From an uncultured Lachnospiraceae bacterium (GTDB lineage: Bacteria > Bacillota > Clostridia > Lachnospirales > Lachnospiraceae), in contig CAMWNY010000100.1 of NCBI GenBank assembly GCA_947175775.1, forward strand, positions 1 through 8,055: DNA of 8,055 bases, read 5' to 3'. Below are positions 1-5,566 of the stretch, piece after piece. The position numbers and the translations under genes were made by a program. The notes beneath the pieces were generated by a model, which had not been told where the DNA came from, made no database searches, and saw only the letters and a program-made list of their open reading frames with translations. The stretch's first letter is position 1. Each line of letters opens with the position of its first letter.

Positions 1-31
1 TTCAGTTGTCAATCTTCGGTTAGAATCACAT

Positions 32-241
32 TCATTGAGATTCCGAGAAGTTATCCTCTTTTATATACGCCATATCCGTAGCAATTGATTTTACGGAAGA
101 AGTTAAGTCGTAAATGGCGTCCTGCTTTTCCCGCAGTTCGCGCAGCTCGCTGTCGTGGGCATCGAGACGGTGTTCGTTCGATTTGCTTCGGCTGTCCGTT
201 TCCTGAATGCGGACTGCCAGCTCTGTATAATTTTCATCCAT
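32..241 (-). CDS. Short XhlA-like phage coiled-coil protein, probably C-terminally truncated
   Basis: This 69-residue, highly charged protein is predicted to be helical. Residues 5-45 are rich in E, R, K, D and Q and carry an ELAVRIQETDSRSKSNEHRLD pattern, followed by TSSVKSIATDMAYIKED. From memory, this pattern resembles the XhlA-like accessory proteins that sit beside holins in clostridial phages. Those proteins usually continue into a lysine-rich linker and a C-terminal membrane helix. Here the reading frame stops soon after IKED, with no membrane segment, and the remaining 31 bases of the window do not restore the missing part in another frame. The start is ATG at 241, behind a good site (GAGGAG, about 8-9 nt upstream). 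It lies 16 nt downstream of the holin stop, so the two are almost certainly co-transcribed. The likely role is helping holin-mediated lysis at the membrane; whether it still works without an anchor is doubtful. Confidence 0.6.
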   Translation of the reverse strand: MDENYTELAVRIQETDSRSKSNEHRLDAHDSELRELREKQDAIYDLTSSVKSIATDMAYIKEDNFSESQ

Positions 242-257
242 GATAAAATTCTCCTCT

Positions 258-566
258 CTAAGTCTGCTTTATCTGCCCGAGTGCTGCCTCAAGCAGAACG
301 CGTATTTGTTCTTTGGTAATCATCTGTTTTTTGGAATTAAACATTCTGTCAATAAAGCAGATTACATATTCCCGCTTTTCGCTGCCGCACTGCGGGGTAT
401 CGAAAAGCACTTCGGCGGCGCGGACTGCCTTTTCGGTCCATTCGGCAATTTGTGCCAGCCGTGCAGCGGAAATTTTAGCTTTGATGTATGGAACAAGAAA
501 GCCTGTAATTATGGCGCCCAGTATCGGGACGCACATCAGTACGATTTCAAATAACTTGTCATTCAT
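258..566 (-). CDS. Phage holin, LLH family
   Basis: This 102-residue protein has one strong N-terminal membrane segment at about residues 6-27 (hydrophobic, with VPILGAIITGFLVPYI). An amphipathic helical region follows (ISAARLAQIAEWTEKAVRAAEVLF), and the C-terminal part ends ITKEQIRVLLEAALGQI. This layout, the length near 100 residues and the closing LLEAA-type helix are characteristic of the Lactobacillus phage LL-H holin family. Holins form membrane lesions that release or activate an endolysin. No endolysin gene is present in the window, so the lysis cassette is incomplete here or continues beyond position 1. The start is ATG at 566. An AAAGGA site lies rather far upstream (about 11 nt), and no alternative in-frame start is seen. 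It sits between the tail-type gene (58-nt gap) and the coiled-coil gene (16-nt gap) in one apparent transcription unit. Confidence 0.8.
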   Translation of the reverse strand: MNDKLFEIVLMCVPILGAIITGFLVPYIKAKISAARLAQIAEWTEKAVRAAEVLFDTPQCGSEKREYVICFIDRMFNSKKQMITKEQIRVLLEAALGQIKQT

Positions 567-623
567 ATAATCATCATTCCTTTCTCTTCATCTGTCACTT
601 GGAGCGGCAGACGCTAATAGTGT

Positions 624-1370
624 TTAGTTACCGGTATCCATGCGTTTAAACCATGCAGTGGCATCAAAATGATTGTCTTTGTCTCCCCACGCGGCGACGC
701 TCATGGATTGGATGTTGTAGATGTTGTTGTTGGAAAGCCGGAAAAAACAGTCCCAAAGCTGATATACGGTCAAATCCCATATGTTTACAATGTTGAGGGA
801 CTGGCTTTTGTTCGCAACGGCAGACAGAATGTTTCCAAGCTCCAAGTTGTCATCTGATTTGACCTGCTTTGCCTTTTTGGCTCTTCCCATTTGCAGTTTA
901 TTCATAATTTCCAATGCTTTTTTGTTTTTTGCTTTGGAAATATCTGCCTCCTGCTTTTGGCGGATGCCGTTTCGAAGGCAGACTGCTTCACAAACCTGCG
1001 GATAATTCTCGCTTGTAATCATTCCTGTTACATCACTGCCTGTCTGTACCAAAAATGCCTTATGACTTTCAGAATAAGACACGTCTTCTTTCAGGAAGAA
1101 ATTCAGAATTTCCCGGAGCATGTCCGTGGTGCGGGGGTCAGCAGTCAGCAGCTCAAAGAGATTGGTCTGTATTTGTTCCGCATTGGGAATCGCCTGTAAA
1201 CCGATTGCGGATAAAACGCTTTTGCCGTCCATTTGTAAAACGGACAGATAGAATTGATACGTGTTATAACCGATTGCGGATATTTCACGCAGCTTTGGCG
1301 AAACAATACCGCCGATTCCCGAAAGCTGCACGGGAGCTGGCGACAGCAAATCAAAATAGCTTAAGTTCAA
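624..1370 (-). CDS. Phage-type protein, possibly tail-assembly associated
   Basis: This is a soluble 248-residue protein with no signal peptide or membrane segment. It opens with MNLSYFDLLSPAPVQL, then has a helical N-terminal half. A basic stretch lies at about residues 145-172 (SKAKNKKALEIMNKLQMGRA, KKAKQVK). The C-terminal block is rich in Trp and aromatic residues: IWDLTVYQLWDCFFRL at about 197-212 and AAWGDKDNHFDATAWFKR at about 226-243. I recognise this overall pattern from uncharacterised tail-region proteins of clostridial prophages, possibly tail-assembly chaperones, but cannot name the family with certainty. Translation starts at TTG 1370: a textbook AGGAGGTGAT site ends at the right distance and no ATG competes. 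It is the first gene of a cassette continuing into the LLH holin. No tape-measure, major tail or baseplate gene accompanies it, which suggests a rearranged or decayed prophage. Confidence 0.5.
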   Translation of the reverse strand: MNLSYFDLLSPAPVQLSGIGGIVSPKLREISAIGYNTYQFYLSVLQMDGKSVLSAIGLQAIPNAEQIQTNLFELLTADPRTTDMLREILNFFLKEDVSYSESHKAFLVQTGSDVTGMITSENYPQVCEAVCLRNGIRQKQEADISKAKNKKALEIMNKLQMGRAKKAKQVKSDDNLELGNILSAVANKSQSLNIVNIWDLTVYQLWDCFFRLSNNNIYNIQSMSVAAWGDKDNHFDATAWFKRMDTGN

Positions 1371-1383
1371 GGTATCACCTCCT
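1371..1383 (-). promoter_or_regulatory. Near-perfect ribosome binding site dictating a TTG start
   Basis: On the minus strand AGGAGGTGAT (1383 to 1374) is followed by ACC and then TTG at 1370. The spacing from AGGAGG to TTG is 7 nt. The match to the 16S anti-Shine-Dalgarno is essentially complete, which compensates for the weak start codon and fixes the start of the 248-residue phage-type gene. Confidence 0.8.
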
Positions 1384-1395
1384 TTTTACATACCT

Positions 1396-1428
1396 GTTAT
1401 TCACAATAAGAAAAACGGGATGAATAAC
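1396..1428. repeat. 8-bp inverted repeat upstream of the phage-type cassette
   Basis: GTTATTCA at 1396-1403 is the exact reverse complement of TGAATAAC at 1421-1428, with a 17-nt spacer. It lies just upstream of the ribosome binding site of the phage-type gene and downstream of the asparagine synthetase terminator. It could be an operator or a leader hairpin. The heptamer AACGGGA also occurs twice here (1414-1420 and 1426-1432). A further inverted repeat, GGAATGC/GCATTCC, lies next to it at 1430-1465. No convincing -35/-10 pair was found in this 127-bp gap. Confidence 0.4.
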
Positions 1429-1481
1429 GGGAATGCCTTGAAAAATAAGGTGTTTCGTGCATTCCAAAAAAGTCTAGCGGC

Positions 1482-1518
1482 AAAAAAGAGGCGGAGCTTA
1501 AATTAAAAGCTCCACCTC
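1482..1518 (-). terminator. Rho-independent terminator of the dpaA-dpaB-asn operon, overlapping the stop codon
   Basis: Read on the minus strand, GAGGTGGAGCTT (1518-1507) pairs with AAGCTCCGCCTC (1499-1488). This gives a 12-bp stem with one T/C wobble position and a 7-nt loop, followed directly by TTTTTT (1487-1482). The 5' arm encodes the last residues of the asparagine synthetase (VELL), and the TAA stop sits at the loop and 3' arm. No T-run follows on the plus strand, so termination is one-directional. Confidence 0.9.
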
Positions 1519-3351
1519 GTATGCTTTAAGCCAGTAGTTGACCTGAAGCAGATATGCCAAAAGCTGCGGTCCTGCCATGAGCTGACCGTAGAACGGTCTG
1601 CCATAGTCGGACGGACGCTGGATGAATTCAAGTGTTTTGTCAATGCTTATCAGCTCCCGCAGCGGGGAACGGGTGTCGGAAAGCACCTCTATAATTGCCG
1701 TGCGCAGGAGATTTTCGTATGCGGGATCATAAGTCTTGGGGTACGGGCTTTTTTTGCGGTACAGCACTTCGCTGGGAAGCAGTCCGTCCGCGGCGGCGCG
1801 AAGAAGCCCTTTTACAACGCCGTCTTTACACTTCATATCCCAAGGCACATTCCAAACATATTCCACAATGCGGTGGTCTGCAAAGGGCACGCGTGCTTCC
1901 AGTCCCGTGTGCATGCTTGTGCGGTCCATTCGGTCAAGAAGCGTCTGCATAAACCACTTGAGGTTCAAATAGGAAATTTCCCTTCTGCGGCGTTCGGTAT
2001 CGGACTCGCCCTCTAACAGAGGGGTTTCGGAAACGGTTTTCCGATAGGCGGCATGGGCGTATTCTTCAAGCGGGAGCAGGCTGCACACGCTGTCTTTTAA
2101 GAGCATTGTGCGCGGTGCAAAATCCATTGACCACGGGAAGCAGTCCGCGTCAAAACACTCCTTTTTGTGGAACCACGGATATCCGCCGAAGATTTCGTCG
2201 GCACATTCGCCTGTCAGCGTCACTTTATGGTTCTTTGCGACTCTTTTGCAGAAATACAGCATGGATGCCTCTACGTCTGCCATGCAAGGCAAATCTCTTG
2301 CATCGACGGCTTCAAAAAGATAATCAAAAAGCTCCGCGTTTGAGCATTCGAGATATTGATGGTTGGTACGGCAGTGCGCAATCATTTTGTCAACCCACGG
2401 TTTATCCTGTGAAGGCTGAAAGGCGTTTGCACGGAAATTTTTGTCGTTGTCTTTAAAGTCAAAGGAATAGGTGTCGAGCCGCTTACCCTGCTTTTGCAGC
2501 TCGGCTGCGCATACTGCCGTCACAAGACTGCTGTCCACACCGCCGGACAAAAAAGTGCATATCGGAACGTCGGAGAGCATCTGCATCCGGATGGCGTCTG
2601 TCACCAAATCGCGGGTGCGCTCAACCGTTTGCGCCCATGTGTCGGTATGCGGGCGGCTTTCCAGCTTCCAGTACGGATACACGTTAAAATCAGAACCGTA
2701 GTATTCTAAAAAATGCCCCGGCAGCAGTTCCGCTATATCTTTAAAAACACCCTTTCCATAGGTCTTTGCAGGGCCAAGACCGAATACCTCACACAAGCCG
2801 TCACGGTCAATTTGCGCCTTAAAGTCAGGGAAGCAGAGAATGCCCTTTAGCTCGGAGGAGAAGATAAACGTGTTTCTAAAATGGGTGAAAAACAGAGGCT
2901 TCACCCCAAGCCTGTCACGATACAGATAGAGTCTTCTGTCTGTTTCGTCCCATATGGCAAACGCAAAAATGCCGTTTAATTTTTTCACATAGTCGGTGCC
3001 GTGCGAAAGCCAGCCCATAAGGATAACTTCCGTGTCGCAGGATGTTTCAAGCACGATGCCTTCCTGTTCAAGTTCTTTTCGCAGCGTGGGCATGTTGTAG
3101 ATTTCACCATTGTAGACAATGGTGGCGCGTTTGTTTTCAAGCTGGCGGGTCATCGGCTGGTTTCCCAAACTCAAGTCCAGTATGGACAGGCGGGTGTGGG
3201 CAAGCCCGCAGTTTCGTTCCAGGAAAAGTCCGTCGTTGTCAGGACCTCTGTGTTTCTGTTTTCTGTTCATTTTCTGAAGTATTCCGTACCACCTTGCGGA
3301 TTCCTCGCGAAAGTTTACGTTAAAACTGCAAAAGCCTGCTATTCCACACAT
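1498..3351 (-). CDS. asnB: Asparagine synthetase (glutamine-hydrolysing), AsnO/AsnB type
   Basis: This is a 617-residue glutamine-dependent amidotransferase that converts aspartate, glutamine and ATP to asparagine, glutamate, AMP and PPi. The class II glutaminase domain spans about residues 1-200. Its nucleophile is Cys2 after Met removal (MCGIAGF), with RGPDNDG at 35-41, the AHTRLSI strand at 51-57, VYNGEIYN at 79-86 and DTEVIL at 106-111. The synthetase domain carries the PP-loop ATP motif SGGVDSS at 269-275, GECADEIFGGY at 381-391 and LEARVPFADHR at 484-494. Length and motifs fit the full-length family, closest in size to the roughly 614-residue Bacillus AsnO. The start is ATG 3351, with AAAGGA about 9 nt upstream inside the end of dpaB. 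The gap to the dpaB stop is 2 nt, so expression should be coupled to the dipicolinate genes. It could act on free aspartate or, as reported for B. subtilis AsnB, amidate diaminopimelate in peptidoglycan. Confidence 0.93.
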   Translation of the reverse strand: MCGIAGFCSFNVNFREESARWYGILQKMNRKQKHRGPDNDGLFLERNCGLAHTRLSILDLSLGNQPMTRQLENKRATIVYNGEIYNMPTLRKELEQEGIVLETSCDTEVILMGWLSHGTDYVKKLNGIFAFAIWDETDRRLYLYRDRLGVKPLFFTHFRNTFIFSSELKGILCFPDFKAQIDRDGLCEVFGLGPAKTYGKGVFKDIAELLPGHFLEYYGSDFNVYPYWKLESRPHTDTWAQTVERTRDLVTDAIRMQMLSDVPICTFLSGGVDSSLVTAVCAAELQKQGKRLDTYSFDFKDNDKNFRANAFQPSQDKPWVDKMIAHCRTNHQYLECSNAELFDYLFEAVDARDLPCMADVEASMLYFCKRVAKNHKVTLTGECADEIFGGYPWFHKKECFDADCFPWSMDFAPRTMLLKDSVCSLLPLEEYAHAAYRKTVSETPLLEGESDTERRRREISYLNLKWFMQTLLDRMDRTSMHTGLEARVPFADHRIVEYVWNVPWDMKCKDGVVKGLLRAAADGLLPSEVLYRKKSPYPKTYDPAYENLLRTAIIEVLSDTRSPLRELISIDKTLEFIQRPSDYGRPFYGQLMAGPQLLAYLLQVNYWLKAYEVELLI

Positions 3352-3353
3352 AG

Positions 3354-3956
3354 TCAGATGTCCTTTCCATTTTGATAATCCATTAGGATTGGCTGGTATT
3401 GTTTATGCTCCAAAGCCATTTCAAGCGTGGGGATCAGAAGCTGCGTGTGCGCTACTAGCGAATTTGGCTTTTTTTCGTAATTATCCTGCCCGAACGGGAC
3501 AAAATAGATATTTTTGCTGTTGCACAAAACGCCGATGTTTTTCAGATTCATTCCAAGCCCGTCGTTGGTGGAAATAGAGATGACGAGCGGTTTGTTGTTG
3601 CGCATATGTGCTTTTGCAGCCATAAGAACGGGTGTGTCGGTAATGCCGTTTGCAAGCTTTGCGGCGGTATTTCCCGTACATGGGAGAATGGCAAGCACAT
3701 CAAGATAACCTTTGGGACCGATGGGTTCTGCGCCCTCGATTGAGGTAATCGGTTCGCGTCCCGTGATTTCTTTTATTTTTATGACATATGTGTCAGGTTT
3801 TCCGAAACGGCTCTGAATGCTCTGTGAGGCGTTTGAGAGTATGGGATATACGTCGGCGCCTGCCGCGGCAAGTTTTTCAAGCTCCGCGAACATTTTCTCA
3901 AAAGTACAGAAGGAGCCGGTCAGTGCGACACCGACTTTTTTTCCTTTTAAATCCAT
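3354..3956 (-). CDS. dpaB: Dipicolinate synthase subunit B
   Basis: This is a 200-residue flavoprotein-fold subunit of dipicolinate synthase (SpoVFB). With DpaA it forms dipicolinic acid from the lysine-pathway intermediate dihydrodipicolinate/HTPA in the mother cell; the product is pumped into the spore core with calcium. Visible family motifs are VGVALTGSFCTF at residues 8-19, PCTGNTAAKLANGITDTPV at 92-110, MAAKAHMRN at 112-120 and VISISTNDGLG at 125-135. The chosen start is ATG 3956 (MDLKGKK), because GGAGAGGAT lies directly upstream. The open frame extends further, to 4100, but that would overlap the end of dpaA and add about 48 basic residues not expected in this family. It lies 44 nt after dpaA and 2 nt before the asparagine synthetase. 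Length matches the usual size of about 200 residues. Confidence 0.95.
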   Translation of the reverse strand: MDLKGKKVGVALTGSFCTFEKMFAELEKLAAAGADVYPILSNASQSIQSRFGKPDTYVIKIKEITGREPITSIEGAEPIGPKGYLDVLAILPCTGNTAAKLANGITDTPVLMAAKAHMRNNKPLVISISTNDGLGMNLKNIGVLCNSKNIYFVPFGQDNYEKKPNSLVAHTQLLIPTLEMALEHKQYQPILMDYQNGKDI

Positions 3957-4000
3957 ATAAATCCTCTCCATTCCGTGTTGCTTTTTTAATAGGAAATTTC

Positions 4001-4888
4001 TTATTCCTTTTGATTGTTTATGTGTCGTATGACATATTCTGACAGCTGTTTTGCGCAGCTTTTTCCGGCATATTTTCCGGGAAGTCCGGGGCAGTAGCAT
4101 AAGTTTATGCCAAGCTGCTTCGCCGCTTCATAATCAGCGCCCGCACGGTTTGAAGCAATGTCAATGATGAGACAGTCCTTGGAGGTATGTTCAAGACATC
4201 CGCGGTTTAAAACACATGCGGGAATGGTGTTGAAAAGATATTCGTAGCGGTAAATGCCCTGCGCTAATTTGGAGAGCGGCAGCGTGTGAAAGCCAAGTGA
4301 TGCCGCGAGCGCAAGCTCCGTATCTTTTTGTGAGCAGACCGTGACGCAGGCGCACATACCTTTTAGGCGGTCAGCAATGATTTTGCCGCAGCGCCCGAAT
4401 CCCAGCACAAGAGAATTGCTGTCGTGGAGCACGGTGCTTTTGCGCAGAAGCGCTTCAAGGATTGCGCCCTCTGCGGTTGATACGGCGTTTAAGATGCTTA
4501 AAGGTTCGTCGTGCATAAAGTCGTGACAGCATATTTCCCGTTCCTCACAGATTGCGCGGAAGCTTTCGGGGATAATGCCCGCAAAAATGGTTTGCTGTCT
4601 GCGGATACAGCGCTGAAATTCCGCCACGGTAATTTCGGAATCGGCATCTGCCTTTTCGCAGTAGATATGCTCTCCTTTGGAAAAGGGAATTCCGCACACG
4701 ATAATGGAGGAGGAGCCGATACATTCGCGCAGGCTGACGGTATCGCGGATTTTTGATTTTAAATGCCGGCTGCAGGGAACATCTGCCGTATTACAGCACA
4801 CGACGCGCCAGCCTTTTTTTGCGAAATAGGGCGCCATATAGGCAGTCCGGCTGTCTCCGCCTACAATTGCTATATCATATTTTGTCAT
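4001..4888 (-). CDS. dpaA: Dipicolinate synthase subunit A
   Basis: This 295-residue protein is close to the length of Bacillus SpoVFA (about 297). The N-terminal dipicolinate-synthase domain begins IAIVGGDSRTAYMA at about residues 6-19. NAVSTAEGAI at 134-143 precedes a Rossmann NAD(P)-binding domain with GFGRCG at 163-168. The protein ends with CPGLPGKYAGKSCAKQL at about 266-282. It is the oxidoreductase subunit making dipicolinate, the spore-core chelator, in the mother cell. Start choice: GGAGG at 4900-4904 lies 11 nt from ATG 4888 (MTKYD) but only 2 nt from an in-frame ATG at 4897. A TTG at 4906 overlaps the site itself, so 4888 is preferred. It is the first gene of dpaA-dpaB-asn and is preceded by a sigma-K-like promoter. 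The Bacillus partners asd, dapG and dapA are not in this cluster. Confidence 0.95.
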   Translation of the reverse strand: MTKYDIAIVGGDSRTAYMAPYFAKKGWRVVCCNTADVPCSRHLKSKIRDTVSLRECIGSSSIIVCGIPFSKGEHIYCEKADADSEITVAEFQRCIRRQQTIFAGIIPESFRAICEEREICCHDFMHDEPLSILNAVSTAEGAILEALLRKSTVLHDSNSLVLGFGRCGKIIADRLKGMCACVTVCSQKDTELALAASLGFHTLPLSKLAQGIYRYEYLFNTIPACVLNRGCLEHTSKDCLIIDIASNRAGADYEAAKQLGINLCYCPGLPGKYAGKSCAKQLSEYVIRHINNQKE

Positions 4889-4925
4889 GGGATCCATTTC
4901 CTCCAATCGGCGAATGCTTTCGCTG

Positions 4926-4955
4926 TTGAAACTATATTGTAAAGTATGATAGAAT
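4926..4955 (+). promoter_or_regulatory. Sigma-A promoter for the Nudix gene
   Basis: TTGAAA at 4926-4931, an 18-nt spacer and TAGAAT at 4950-4955 make a reasonable vegetative promoter. The predicted start is near 4962, about 32 nt before the Nudix start codon. It overlaps the oppositely oriented sigma-K-like promoter of dpaA, so the two polymerases cannot occupy the region together. Confidence 0.5.
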
Positions 4956-4966
4956 AGAAAAAATGT
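4940..4966 (-). promoter_or_regulatory. Sigma-K-like promoter of the dpaA operon
   Basis: On the minus strand, AC at 4966-4965 (in the context cACa) is followed after 16 nt by CATACTTTA at 4948-4940. This exactly matches the published Bacillus sigma-K pattern (mACm, about 16 nt, CATAnnnTA). B. subtilis spoVF is a known sigma-K target, so gene content agrees. The start site would fall near 4932, giving a leader of about 44 nt. That leader contains a small hairpin (GCGAA at 4910-4914 with TTCGC at 4919-4923) just before the ribosome binding site. Confidence 0.7.
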
Positions 4967-4993
4967 GCGTGATTTTGAAAGGATGGGATACTA

Positions 4994-5458
4994 ATGAGAA
5001 TGACAACGCTATGCTACATCGAGCAGGACGGAAAGTACCTGATGCTGCACCGCATCAAAAAGAAGAACGACATCAGCCATGACAAGTGGATTGGCGTAGG
5101 CGGACACGGGGAATACGGTGAAAGCCCGGAGGAGTGCCTTTTACGTGAAGTTCGGGAGGAAACCGGACTGCTGTTGACTTCTTATCGGTTCCGGGGGTTA
5201 ATCACGTTTGTGAGCAATCAGTGTGAGCCGGAAATGATGTGTCTTTTTACGGCGGACGGTTTTGAGGGTGAACTGACGGATTTGTGCAACGAAGGAGAGC
5301 TGGAGTGGGTGGAGAAGGAAACGGTGCCCTCTCTTCCGACATGGGAGGGGGACAGTCTGTTTTTGGACCTTCTGCTTGCGGATGAGAAGCGCTTTTTTAC
5401 GATTAAGTGCGTTTATGAGGATGACCGGCTGATCGAAAACAAAATTGCATTTTATTAA
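4994..5458 (+). CDS. Nudix hydrolase, MutT/8-oxo-dGTP diphosphatase type
   Basis: This 154-residue protein has an intact Nudix box (G-x5-E-x7-REVREETGL): G37, E43, then REVREETGL at 51-59, including the metal-binding REVREE glutamates. The family hydrolyses nucleoside diphosphates linked to another moiety. Context motifs resemble the Streptococcus MutX group: YLMLHRIKKKNDI at residues 15-27, KWIGVGG at 31-37, CNEGELEWV at 98-106, PTWEGD at 115-120 and FFTIKCVYEDD near 134-144. That group sanitises 8-oxo-dGTP from the nucleotide pool in the cytoplasm. Substrate assignment is by resemblance only. The start is ATG 4994, with AAAGG/GGATGGG upstream. It is transcribed away from dpaA, and is followed after 108 nt by the CvfB-type gene in the same direction, which has its own promoter. 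Confidence 0.9.
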   Translation: MRMTTLCYIEQDGKYLMLHRIKKKNDISHDKWIGVGGHGEYGESPEECLLREVREETGLLLTSYRFRGLITFVSNQCEPEMMCLFTADGFEGELTDLCNEGELEWVEKETVPSLPTWEGDSLFLDLLLADEKRFFTIKCVYEDDRLIENKIAFY

Positions 5459-5461
5459 GGA

Positions 5462-5490
5462 TTGCGCCGTGAAAGACGGCATGTTACAAT
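5462..5490 (+). promoter_or_regulatory. Sigma-A promoter (extended -10) for the CvfB-type gene
   Basis: TTGCGC at 5462-5467, a 17-nt spacer and TACAAT at 5485-5490, with TG at 5482-5483 forming an extended -10. The predicted start is near 5497, about 70 nt before the gene. A 5-bp hairpin, GCCGT (5466-5470)/ACGGC (5476-5480), sits in the spacer immediately after the Nudix stop. It lacks a T-run, so it is not a terminator. Confidence 0.55.
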
Positions 5491-5566
5491 AAACTTAGAA
5501 ACCAATGGATATGCGGATATGCCGGTATGGCCCGCCGCTCGCGAGAAGGAAACGGAGGTACTATAT

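Noticed and set aside
3957..4100. N-terminal extension of dpaB reaching back to 4100
   Set aside because: It would overlap the end of dpaA by 100 nt and adds a basic stretch unlike the family, whereas GGAGAGGAT directly precedes ATG 3956.
5466..5480. GCCGT/ACGGC hairpin as a terminator of the Nudix gene
   Set aside because: The stem is only 5 bp and no T-run follows; it lies inside a promoter spacer.
5462..5566. N-terminal extension of the CvfB-type gene from a TTG at 5462
   Set aside because: No ribosome binding site there, it overlaps the promoter, and ATG 5567 has GGAGG at ideal spacing and matches the expected family start.
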